From Chara braunii (taxonomy: Eukaryota > Streptophyta > Charophyceae > Charales > Characeae), in NCBI GenBank assembly GCA_003427395.1, contig BFEA01000197.1, positions 2,399,415 to 2,420,323 on the forward strand: 20,909 nt of DNA, in the 5' to 3' direction. How positions within the stretch are numbered: position 1 is the stretch's first letter; each line of letters opens with the position of its first letter. The notes under the pieces were generated by a model that had not been told where the DNA came from, did no database searches, and saw only the letters and a program-made list of their open reading frames with translations. Below, one piece after another: positions 1 to 8,780 of the stretch. The position numbers and the translations under genes are program-made.

Positions 1-23
1 TTTTTTTTTTTTTTTTTTTTTTT
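1..23. repeat. Poly-T tract at window start
   Basis: There are 23 consecutive T residues. Read on the minus strand this is a poly-A tail, so it could be the 3' end of a minus-strand retroposon lying to the left or a simple homopolymer. The window edge prevents a decision. Confidence 0.9.
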
Positions 24-510
24 GGGAAAACGGGCCCAATGCCCAAGGCTCAAATTATAAGGTCGAAGACAACACAAACACACTCCTCCTCCCATTAGGG
101 CTGGAAGAGCCTCAACCACTGCTCCCATAGAGACAACTTCCCTATTCGACAGACATATAGTACTGGCAAGGGGCATTGATTGCTTTCCAGTAATAAAGGA
201 TTAGCCCCACTCCGCACAATATAGAAAAATCTACCCTGCTTAGCTTCGACTGCGACTATTCAGACCGCTTGGCACAGTAAGAAGTAGTAGGGGGGGAGAA
301 CAGCAGGAGAAAGAGGGTATGCGTTGGACAAAAATCCAAGTCTAACCCTAGGTAGTTTAATCCGAAGTCAGAACCCGCAGTTGGGCATTGATTGCTTCCC
401 CAGCAGGGAAGGATTGCCCCCTCTGCATGCCAGAATCGAACTCTGCCCTACCATAGTTTCCCATAAACAATCATACCCTACAACAGGGGGTAAGGTTATG
501 GCAGGGCAAA
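24..510. other. Non-coding stretch with a diverged direct repeat
   Basis: I see no credible gene here. The one clear structure is a direct repeat: a segment beginning GGGCATTGATTGCTT at 171 (to about 236) returns at 383 (to about 448), about 212 bases later, diverged but alignable. The second copy ends in a stretch that on the minus strand contains AGTTCGATTCT, similar to a tRNA T-arm or Pol III B box. I could not find a matching A box, so I do not call a tRNA. Confidence 0.55.
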
Positions 511-715
511 GGGGCTCGTTCGACACTCCTCGGGCGAGGAAAGTCCCCGAGGAATTGTTCTTTCCCACCTCGGGGATGCAGTCGGCAAAAAAAAAGTGAA
601 AACACTCCGAAGGAAATTCCTTGGGCTCCAAGGATTCCCCAACCATTTCTTCCTTTTGCCCAAGGGACCTCACGAGGTCCCTTGGACAAAAGGAATCCGC
701 GTTTCACGGAGAGGA
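511..715 (+). repeat. Hairpin-rich dispersed repeat, copy 1
   Basis: This segment aligns with 18326-18545 in the same orientation. Shared landmarks in order are GGSCTCGTTMGACACTCC, a TTCCCACCT/TTCCACCTG block followed by CTCGGGGA, GTGAAAACA, an AAGGAAATT...CCTTG block, and a terminal hairpin. The terminal hairpin here is perfect: CCAAGGGACCTC (660-671), two bases AC, then GAGGTCCCTTGG (674-685). The copy at 18.3 kb has the same hairpin with one mismatch. This copy lacks the tRNA-like head seen there. It is probably a SINE body or a small non-autonomous element; the family is unknown to me. Confidence 0.75.
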
Positions 716-1231
716 GCGGGCGCATGGGTAGAGAGACTGTAGCGGACCCACCAGGTGTGGTGCTCCGCTGGGGATGATGACGGAGATGGAGGATGAGGGA
801 GGAGCGAGACAGCACAACGCAGCTCCCACGCAAGACTCCAAAATAGTGCAACTGTAGAATGATATAAAAAACAGACAACTGCTGGGGTATACCCCAACGG
901 ACTGACGGGACTGGACTGGAAAGACTGGTACCGACAGAGGTACCGGCCTGGCCTGGCCTGGACTGGACTGCCCCCGAACAGAACACAGGCCTGTGAGGAC
1001 AGACCAAGGGGCTGGTCTCACAGGCCAACCAGAGGTCCGCTACACGATCCTCGGCCTGTGATGGATCGCCTAAATACAAACACGCTTCCGTCAAGAAGCG
1101 AAACTCTACCAAAGAAAAAGAAAACCTGAGTAGTCTAGGATGGGGAGAAAGCTCCATGCCGAGTCCATGCGATGCAACCTAGGATAGAAAATGTCACGAA
1201 ACAGCAATGTCACAGCTAACAACCTAAGTGA
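716..1231. other. Non-coding, low-complexity CTGG-rich stretch with a hairpin
   Basis: I find no gene. Bases 909-970 are dominated by repeats of CTGGA and CTGGC. At 988-997 the sequence GGCCTGTGAG is followed by its exact complement CTCACAGGCC at 1017-1026. Inside that stem a second short pairing, AGACC with GGTCT, is possible. The open frames across here on the minus strand carry no recognisable domain. Confidence 0.5.
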
Positions 1232-1303
1232 AAGCAGAAGCAACTAACAAGCATACATGTTCTAGGAAAGCAGAAGCAACTAAGTAGCATACATGTCCTA
1301 GGA
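1232..1303. repeat. Two tandem 36-base units
   Basis: A unit starting GCAGAAGCAACTAA and ending CTAGGAAA occurs at 1232-1267 and again at 1268-1303 with a few substitutions. A third, partial start follows immediately (GCAGAAAGTAG). A second motif, GGCAGTAGCCTCAGTCTG, recurs nearby at about 1343 and 1426. This is downstream of the retrotransposon coding region on its strand, so it may be part of that element's 3' end, but this is not proven. Confidence 0.75.
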
Positions 1304-2191
1304 AAGCAGAAAGTAGTGACAGCTAGATCCTAGAATGTTGGAGGCAGTAGCCTCAGTCTGGGAACAACTGACTAGTGTATAAGTCCTAAGAACAGCAAAG
1401 CAAAACAACTAAATCCTAAAAATGTCAGAGGCAGTAGCCTCAGTCTGAGAGAAACAAGCAACAACAAATCAACCATATGTCGCAGGAGAAGTGTGTCACA
1501 AACCAAAGGATGGGATGGTCTCTGAGGGTGGCGAATGCAGCCTAGGGGTCGAAAACTCCTAAGGGCATCCACACACAGTGACAGAGGAAACACATGTCAT
1601 CAGGCTCAATGAGGGTAGGGAACTGGGAGCGAACAGAACCAATGACCCTAACAAATAGACCATCAGGGCGGGTAATGCTCGACTAAGGGGTGACCGCTAT
1701 GGAGGGTCGACCATGCAAGGGAACAAGGGAGCCTGGTATACTGGGTGCATCTAGATGAAGCATGCGGGGCTGCCTAACTAGGGCGTGAGGGCCGACAGAG
1801 GGTAGAAATGTGAAAGGTAAGAGAATCATGCAAATGACTCATAAAGTGAGGGAAGTCGGAGCTAGATCCCTAAGATGGGAAACCAGGGCAACGCTACGGT
1901 CCTGATGCTTATGCGTATACCAAGGGAGAGCCCAACTCAGAGGAACCCGGCTAAAGGGAGACCATCATGCGACACAACCAGGGTACTGTACAGGGTATAG
2001 TGGTAAGAGAGTGATGACGTCTGAAGTAGGAAGAGTTGATCGTGACGAAGTCCATGAGGCTGCCGATGACGTCCACGATGAGAAGTACGGAATGCAGTCG
2101 AGGAAGAGCCGCAACGTCGACGAGCTGAAAAAACAAAAACTGATATGGATGGAGTACTGAGAAGTCAAAGACGTAGGAAGGTAAGTCAGAG
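1304..2191. other. Probable 3' non-coding part of the gypsy element (minus strand)
   Basis: This stretch lies directly downstream of the minus-strand pol stop codon at 2192-2194, so some of it should be the element's 3' untranslated region and LTR. I see no LTR boundary, no convincing purine-rich polypurine tract on the minus strand and no match to the sequence above 8722. The long minus-strand open frame at 1951-2643 overlaps the chromodomain reading frame and has no domain of its own. Confidence 0.4.
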
Positions 2192-3175
2192 TCAATCGTC
2201 GTATCGAGCAGGATGACGACGAGTGCGCTGTGGTCGCTCAGAAGCATCCGGCTGCCGCTGAAGATCTGCCTCAGATGGAGGAGGCTCGACTTCAGCGGTC
2301 TCCTCAGCCGCGGGAGAAGAAGGAAGGTCAGTGGGCTGAGGAGGAGCAGTGAACCCAACACGACGAGCACGGTCATAGGCACGCACCAACATGCGAGCGT
2401 GCTGCAAGTGCTCGAGGGGCTCCCAGGTAGCCTCCTCATTAGGGTAACCCTTCCAGTGTACGAGATACTCGACATGGGGAGGGTTGTTGTCGGTGACTCG
2501 GCGACCAATGATGTCTGAAACGAGGAACTCCTCGTGGCCGTCCACCATGATGGGTGGAGGGCGCTCGTATGGTCGTCCAGCGAAACGCTCAGACGGTCTG
2601 CGATAAGGACACAGTAACGAGACGTGGTAGACATCGTGCACACGCGCCTGACGTAGGTAGTCAGGCAGCTTCACACGGAAGCTGACCGGGCTAGATGCCG
2701 TACCAGAACCGACGGCCTGGAGAATGCGGCATGGGCCAAAGAAGCGACGCCGAAACTTGTGAAGCGTGTCCGCTTCGAGCTGTAAGTGGGGGGCGTCGAT
2801 GAGCACAACATCACTGACTTTGAACGGATGATCCATCCTCGATCGGTTCGCACATGCTGCCATGCGAGTCTGGGAAGCGGCTATGTGGTCATGTGCGGTC
2901 TTCATTATCGACGTCATGTGTGCAACCCAATCATCCAGCGCGAGACAACTCGTGTCGGGGTGCATCTGTGACGGTTGAAGGAAGTCCGCGGGAACACGAG
3001 GGTGATAGCCGAGGTCGCAATAGTAGGGCGACATCCCCGTGGCTGGTAAGACAGCGTGGTTATAGGCTATCTCCGCGTGGGCAAGATGAAGATCCCACTG
3101 CTGGTCGTCACGAACAATCTTTCGGAGAATGTCTCCGAGAGTCCTGTTCGTGATCTCGGTCTGACCAACGGTCAA
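2192..3175 (-). pseudogene. pol: integrase C-terminus and chromodomain
   Basis: The frame starts at the break (3175) with V-G-Q-T-E, whose Glu is the third integrase catalytic acid. It continues with I-A-Y-N-H-A and the family-typical V-Y-H-V-S-L-L-C-P-Y at residues 182-191. Residues 216-270 form a chromodomain: F-L-V-S-D-I-I, then V-E-Y-L-V-H-W-K-G-Y and A-T-W-E-P-L-E-H-L, including two Trp of the expected aromatic cage (W241, W251). Chromodomains in this group steer integration to marked heterochromatin. The C-terminus is acidic/Pro-rich, then basic, ending R-Y-D-D and TGA at 2192-2194, which looks like the natural end. Confidence 0.93.
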
Positions 3176-4740
3176 TGGTAAGACGAGGAGAAGCGGAGCT
3201 GTGTGCCGTACACCTCGTGGAGCCGTTGCCAGAATCGGCCGGTAAAGCGTGGGTCACGGTCAGATATGATGATCAGAGGTAAGCCGTGGTCACGCACGAC
3301 TCGGTCAAACACGATGTCGACGACCTCACGTGCACTGATGGCATAGCAACACGGAACAAAGCGTGCACGGGTCGTGAAGCGGTCGACGACAACCAGGATA
3401 GCATCATGACCGCGGGGGGTCGGAGGACGAAGATGAACGATAAAGTCCATCGAGATGGACTGCCAACGACCCTCAGGGATGGGAAGAGGCTGGAGCAAAC
3501 CATAAGGGAGGTGGTTCACACTGTTCACCTCCTGACAGGTGGGACACTCTGCGACGTAGTCCTTCACAAAGTCCTTGCGCTTCGGCCAGACGTGCAGGCG
3601 GCTCACACGAGGCAACGTCTTGTGGAAGCCCATATGACCGGTGACTGCCTGGTCATGGAACTCTGCTACTGCTCGGACACGTAGCTGTCCAGTGGAGGGA
3701 ACACAAATACGGGGCTCTCTGGTGCCNTGTGAACCGTGCCAGTACACAAGACCGTTGTCCCTTAGAGAGTAGTTCGGGACGGTCTTGCCACTCCGAAGGG
3801 TCACGTGGATGTCGCGATAGTCGGGGCAGTGGCGGTACTGAGTGCGAAACTCATCGATCACCGAGTGGTGGACGGAGGTGACCGAGATGGAAGAGAGCTG
3901 GATCTGCTCCTGGTCATGGTCGGGGCGCCGGGATAAGGCATCTGCGACCCGATTAGTCTCACCCTTGATGTGCTCAGTGGTGAAACTAAACTCGGATAGG
4001 TCGCTCCACCAGTGAGCCTTTCGAGGAGTGAGCTTCGGTTTTGTGAAAAAAACCTGGACAACAGAGTTGTCTGTACGCACCGTGAACGGTGCCCCGTGCA
4101 AGTAGTGACGCCAGTGCCGAGCGGCATAAACTACTGTGAGAACCTCACCTTCATCAGCAGTGTAGTTTATCTCGGCGGGCAGGAGCTGACGGGAGTAGAA
4201 GGCTATCGGACAATCACCTGAGCGAGACTCGACAGTGCCGTCCTCGGCGATGGTAGGAGAATAGTCAATAGAGGGCTCGTCAGTAGCTGGACAAGTAGGC
4301 GTCAGTCGGGAAGCAGTGGTAGGGGTAGGTGGTGGGAAGCGAGGGATACGAGGATGAGAGGAATCAGGAGAGGAGGGGAAGACCTGAGAAAGCACTGTTC
4401 CTACAACAAAGTCCGACGCATCTGTGGTAAGGATAAAAGGGCGATCAAAATCGGGTAGGCGAAGACCCGGTGCGCATGTCACCGCCTTCTTGAGGGCGTG
4501 GAAGGCGTCCTCGTGGAGGGGTGTCCAAGACCAGGGTGGGTTCTTCCGGAGGAGGGTGGAGGTAAGGACGTAGGAATACCAAGCGTATCCCTGGATGAAA
4601 TTACTATAGTAGCTGGTAAGGCCTAGGAAGCTGCGAAGCTGCTAGGCGGATGTGGGAACGGGCCACTGCGCAATAGCAGTGATCTTCGCGTCGTCCATGT
4701 GGAGACCCTGGTCAGACACGTAGTGTCCTAAGAAATCCAC
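3172..4740 (-). pseudogene. pol: RT connection, RNase H and integrase core
   Basis: The frame resumes after 4741 with V-D-F-L-G-H-Y-V-S-D-Q-G-L, crosses a TAG at 4642-4644 and is then open from before ATG 4482 to TGA 3172-3174. Counting from that ATG, the RNase H residues are D21 (T-T-D-A-S), E113, D138 (R-T-D-N-S) and D181 (V-A-D-A-L-S-R). All four are present. Between D21 and E113 there is a Pro/Ser/Thr-rich insertion at about residues 34-90. The integrase has a zinc-binding H/H and C313-P-T-C316 segment, then D346 (S-M-D-F-I-V) and D408 (I-S-D-R-D-P-R-F). The catalytic Glu lies beyond the frame break, in the next segment. One unresolved base (N) is at 3727. Confidence 0.92.
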
Positions 4741-6533
4741 TTTGTGCTGGCAAAGCGGCACCTGCTCAGCTTGGCATAGAATCCATGTCTGCACAAGCGG
4801 TCAAGGATGTCGCGGAGGTGTCTGAGGTGCTCCTCAAGGGTACGACTGTAGACGAGGATATCGTCGAGATAGACGAGAACGTACTGCTCCAGGGTGTCCT
4901 TGAAGATGTCGTTCATCGCCCTCTGAAGGTAGCAGGTGCGTTGGTGAGGCCTCACCGTGAACTCGTAGTGGCCGAAGCGCGATCGGAATGCTGTCTTCAG
5001 CTGGTCGACTGCAACGACGCGGATCTGGTGGTAACCGCTACGAAGATCAATCTTCGTAAAGAAGCGGTTGCCTGCTAGGCGGTCGAACAAGTCATCGGAA
5101 CGAGGCATGGGGTAGCTGTTCTTAACCGTGTAGCGGTTGAGGCCGCGACAGTCGATGCAGACACGGAGAGTTTCATCCACTTTGAAAGCAAAGAGGACGG
5201 GTGCATCCCACGGGGAGTTGCTGGGTTTAATGAAACCCAGACTCAGGAGCTCCTCAAGATGACGTTTGAGTTCGATGGCCTCGGGGATCGAGAGTGTGTA
5301 GGGTGCCTGGTGGTGAACACGATAGTCAGACACAAGCTGGATGGAATGCTCGACGTTGCGCATCGGTGGGATGCTAGCGTACGAGAACGACAATGGGAAA
5401 ACGTCGTGGTACTCTCGAATGAGGTCACAAACTGTGGGCTCCAGGTCAACCGTATATTGTGCGAGTTCCTCAGCGTCAGCGTCAGCGCACGACGGCGGGG
5501 TGGACTCGGCGGACGGCGGAGGGACGAACGTAGAGATAGGAGCCATGGAGATAGAAGGAGGATCTGGCTCCAGAGAGATGAGCTCGGCGTCATGACAAGG
5601 TGGATCATAGTGTAAGAGATCCGTCACGTTCACCATAAAGAAGGTGACGTCGTCCTGTCGGATGAAGTGGGCGAACTGCCGAAGCGAGGTGACAGTGATA
5701 GAAGAAGATGGTGTGGGTACGGAAGGCTCCGGGGGAGGAGGATCGGGGCGTGGTGTCGCAGTGGTACCTATGAAAGGTACGCGATACGTCTGTCCACACT
5801 TCGTTTTGAGAACGAGAGTGTTGGTCGCCCAATCGACCTCGGTGCTGCGGAACCGACGAGACCACGGAGTGCCGAGAATGAAGTCGTACCCCGTCTCCAT
5901 CACATCGAAATGTGCAGAGGAGCGGTGGCGACGAGATGCCGGGGAACGATCGGTCGGCTCGAGAGTGAGGAAGAAAGGGAGGTCGGTGACCATATGATCG
6001 AAGAAGCGCTGGGTCTTGTCATCCCCAAGGGTGACAGAGATGGGAGTCGGCAACCCGGTCGTGGGTAAGCGGACTTCTTTCACCACACATGGGTGAACGA
6101 AGTCGCCCCGAGAACCGGAATCCCACAACGCTGAGTACACCCTCGTGGAGGTCCCGAGTCGTACTGGGATGATCGGGAGGGTGCGATCAGGGTCAAAGAG
6201 GATGGTGAGAAGGCGACGCAGTGCAAAGACATGGAGAGTGAGACGCTGCTGACGAGCTTGGAGCATGCTCAAGTCTAGAAGAGAGGACACAACATCCTCG
6301 CGAGTAGCGAGCTGCTCGCTGCAACGGGCTGAGCGAATGGCTCGACGTGTCGGTAGTTGCGGCGGGGAAGGAGGGGAGACGGTGGTCTGCGGAGGCGCAG
6401 ACGGTACTGCGACAGAGGGTTGAGTACACTCTATCGGGTCCTGCGAGACCTCAACTCCAATAGCGAGAGGGGCAAACCGCGACGGGGATGTCAGGAAGAC
6501 GACTACTGAGGAGGGCGCAGGTGTACATTGCAC
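4728..6533 (-). pseudogene. pol: aspartic protease and reverse transcriptase (601 codons open)
   Basis: The protease is at residues 120-225: catalytic D138-S139-G140 in A-L-W-D-S-G-S, and the second conserved block Y-D-F-I-L-G-T-P-W. A Pro-rich linker follows (260-350). Reverse transcriptase begins around 408, with A-P-Y-T-L-S-I-P-E, then F-F-T-K-I-D-L-R-S-G-Y-H-Q (D496) and the active site Y-L-D-D at 555-558. Residues 528-536 are out of register: the surrounding codons match the family, but this block matches only in another frame, so two compensating indels are present. The frame is lost at about 4741, inside the conserved block after the YLDD motif, and ends at a TAG. ATG at 6533 is only the first Met in the frame; the true Pol start is unknown. 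Confidence 0.93.
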
Positions 6534-6538
6534 CGTGG

Positions 6539-6865
6539 CTAAGAGGCGCCGCGGGGATGCGAGGCGCCGAGGGGGGACTGAGCACGACGCTGGCGGGCAA
6601 GGTCAGCGTAGTGGCAGTCAAGAGCGGTGGTGTAAGGGCACCGCGAGGAGGTATGACCATCCGGACGGCATCGCAAACACCCACGCCGGCCCAAAATAGT
6701 CGCGTGCTCCTCAACAAAAAGGACACCGCGAGAAGGGACAAAGCTCTGAGGGAGGTCCTGCTGAGGGACCTCGGGGGGCGACGCGCCAGCGGGACCAGTG
6801 CGGCTGTGTGTCCGGGAAAGGGTGGAGAGGATGAATTGGAGGCGCTCAGCCATAGGGAGAGTAGA
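6539..6865 (-). pseudogene. gag nucleocapsid region with CCHC zinc knuckle
   Basis: In the frame ending at 6539-6541, bases 6638-6679 encode C-L-R-C-R-P-D-G-H-T-S-S-R-C. This fits C-x2-C-x4-H-x4-C exactly, the RNA-binding zinc knuckle of gag proteins. Upstream in the same frame is M-A-E-R-L-Q-F-I-L-S-T-L. This frame differs from that of the gag core, so a frameshift lies somewhere between 6945 and about 6850. The stop at 6539 is followed a few bases later by the pol frame. The gag-pol junction could be a natural frameshift or damage, and I cannot tell which. Confidence 0.85.
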
Positions 6866-6941
6866 ATCCTCCAGGTGGTGGTGGACGGAGGTCGAGGTCG
6901 TCGCTATGGTCACCCTCTGGCAACAACGGGGCACCAACGTC

Positions 6942-8290
6942 CTACTCACCATACTCGAGCTCGCTGAAGCGGCGCGAGAAGTGGCGGCCCTGCTGTGAGG
7001 GACGGCGGGGGCGACCGCGGAAAGGGAAACGGCACTGGAAAGTGTCGTGGAAGGAGGAGGAGGCGTAATCAGTACGCTGGGGCTGGGAGGAGGAGGCGGG
7101 GTGAAGACGGGCCCGCATCCACTGATGGTCCCTGACGGCCTCGTAAGCCTGCGGGGCCGATGTAAACTCGTACCGCCATAACTCGGAGCGGTACTCGAGC
7201 GGGAGGCTAGCCAAGAAACGATCGATAAGGGCAGCCTCGGGGAGGAACACAACGTCATAAATGAGGTGGACGTCCTAAAAGACCTGAATGTGGCGATCTA
7301 GGCCGACAACGCCACCAGAGTCGGACCAGCGTGTAGTGATGACACGCTCGAAGGCGTCAGTCACGTCATGCCGGGCTCCAAAGCGATCCTCGAGGAACGC
7401 CTGGAAATCCATGAAGCTCAGGGTTCGACCCGCGCGGAGGGAGTGCGCGTAAAAATTCTCCCAGGCCTCGAAAGGACCGCCATGCAGGCGCGTGGAGAGG
7501 TGACCCACCCACGTGTCGAGTGTGGCGCCCATGAACTGGAGCGTGCGGGTGACAGACTGCAGCCACCGAGACACGCGTATGCCTGTACCGTCATACAGGG
7601 CAATATCCGACAAGCGGATGAGTGGTGCGCCACCGTTTTGGCGGCGAGGGGATCGAGGAGTTGAGGTCTGTGTCACGGCTGAGTAAGTCGACGCAGGTCC
7701 TGGAGAAAGGGGCGCAACTGATTGTGCGTCCGGGCCGCATGGGGGAGCGGCGGGGGCAACTGCGACAGGCTGCGAGGGAGCTGCGGTAGAAGAGGTCGCA
7801 ACAACCGAGGGAATAGGGAGGAGGTAGGATGGGGATGGGTAGGGTGCAGGGCGAGGGAAGCAAACCTGCATGGGAGGAAGAGTAGAGGAAGAAGGGGGTG
7901 CGCCGGAAGGCGCAGCCACCTGTGAGGGTGGGGGAGGCTGAAGGCGTGAGAGGGCGAGGTTGGCCAGGAGCTGGGCAATCTCGCCCTCGAGACCTCAAAC
8001 GTAGGTCGAGCGAGGAGTGGCAGGAGGAAGAATGGAGGAAGTGGACGCATAAGCGGCGCGGGGCATCCGAAGGGGGGGAGAGCCAGGTAGCGCTGCGGTC
8101 GTGCGAAGGGGAGGGAGAAGTGGGGCACCCAGAAAAGTTGCGACCATGGTAGCGGGTTGTGGTACCGTGGCCGAAGTGACCGGGATTCGGGCGGGTGCGC
8201 CCGTAGACTGAGGGAGGACTTGACTCGTGGCGGCCGTCGAGCTAGGGGCGTGGACGGTCACCAAGATGGCCGGGTCGGGGGCAGCGGAGG
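6942..8290 (-). pseudogene. gag core (retrotransposon gag domain)
   Basis: A single frame spans this interval with stops at 7995-7997 (TGA) and 7275-7277 (TAG), ending at TAG 6942-6944. It begins with a Pro/Ser/Ala-rich linker. The retrotransposon gag (capsid-like) domain then starts around 7620 with L-S-D-I-A-L-Y-D-G-T-G and includes the W-x-x-x-x-x-x-x-L motif region with the residues E-A-W-E-N-F. It continues past the second stop with D-R-F-L-A-S-L-P-L-E-Y-R, typical of the end of this domain. The tail is Arg/Pro/Ser-rich. The role in the family is assembly of the virus-like particle. The stops are single-codon changes within otherwise continuous homology. Confidence 0.8.
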
Positions 8291-8722
8291 AGGAAGCTCC
8301 ACCGTGGCCACCCTGTCGGAGGACTGGGGACCCGGAGATGAAGGGCAGGCAACGTCCTGGAGTTGCTGCATGCCGACGACAAGGGTCGCCACCTGCGCCT
8401 GTAAGGGCGCGAGGGTCGCGAGTTGCGCCTGGATGGGCGCAAGGAGGAAGGTGAGGAGGGTGTGCAAATCCCCTCGGGGCTAGTGACCCTGGTCCGTCGG
8501 CACGGGTGTGGAGCCCTGTGCCGTGGTCGTCGCCGCGTCGGCGGTGTGTGACACACCGTCGGCCATGGGGAGGTGACGGGCCGGACTGGAGGGGGCCAGG
8601 AGAGGTCCGCGTGAGCGGAGGGCGTAGGGGGGGGTCCGCGGTAGAAAGCGGCGGACGACGCTAACAAGGCTAGCGCGAACGCCGTCAAAGGGGGAGGGGT
8701 GGTTCGGGTCCAGGGTGCCCAA
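8258..8722 (-). pseudogene. gag N-terminal region (gypsy element)
   Basis: One frame opens with ATG at 8722 (M-G-T-L-D-P-N-H-P). It runs through a TAG at 8480-8482 and continues to a stop at 8258. After the TAG it encodes a helical, coiled-coil-like stretch with two ten-residue repeats, APIQAQLATL and APLQAQVATL, followed by V-V-G-M-Q-Q-L-Q. The start is the first ATG upstream of this continuous frame, and telomere-like telo-box sequence lies about 30 bases further upstream. The frame then shifts near 8285 into the one that carries the gag core. I infer a gag N-terminus from position and helical character, because sequence in this part of gag is poorly conserved in the family. Confidence 0.6.
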
Positions 8723-8752
8723 ATACGACGGGGAGTAAGGGGGGGGTTGAAG

Positions 8753-8780
8753 AACCCTAAACCCTATAAAAACCCTAAGG
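8753..8780 (+). repeat. Telomere-like / telo-box sequence
   Basis: The stretch contains AACCCTAAACCCTA and then AACCCTAA, that is, about two and a half interrupted copies of the plant-type telomere unit CCCTAAA. It lies about 30-60 bases upstream of the gag ATG on the minus strand. In plants short telo-boxes occur in promoters and 5' leaders. Here it could be part of the retrotransposon leader, or an internal telomere-like scrap. Confidence 0.6.

Larger units (their letters stand above)
2192..8722 (-). mobile_element. Ty3/gypsy chromodomain retrotransposon, coding region, degenerate
   Basis: The minus strand encodes, in order, a gag-like protein, a CCHC zinc knuckle, an aspartic protease, a reverse transcriptase, RNase H, a DDE integrase and a chromodomain. 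Integrase after RNase H defines Ty3/gypsy rather than copia, and the C-terminal chromodomain places it in the chromovirus group. The coding sequence is interrupted by stops at 8480-8482 (TAG), 7995-7997 (TGA), 7275-7277 (TAG), 6942-6944 (TAG) and 4642-4644 (TAG). Frame changes occur near 8285, 6860, 6540 (possibly natural), 4741 and 3173. LTRs, primer-binding site and polypurine tract were not found, so true element ends are unknown. It is a relic, not active as sequenced. Confidence 0.93.

Noticed and set aside
1951-2643. 230-codon minus-strand open frame
   Set aside because: It overlaps the chromodomain frame out of register and has no domain; it is a shadow frame plus non-coding sequence.
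3286-3684. 132-codon plus-strand open frame
   Set aside because: It is antisense to a clear integrase core with catalytic residues on the minus strand.
5259-6068. Arg/Gly-rich plus-strand open frames over 100 codons
   Set aside because: They are antisense shadows of the protease-RT frame in GC-rich DNA, with biased composition and no domain.
4642-8482. Reassignment of TAG/TGA as sense codons in the gypsy frames
   Set aside because: Frameshifts accompany the stops, and the Myb/SANT-like relic also carries TAA; ordinary decay explains all of it.
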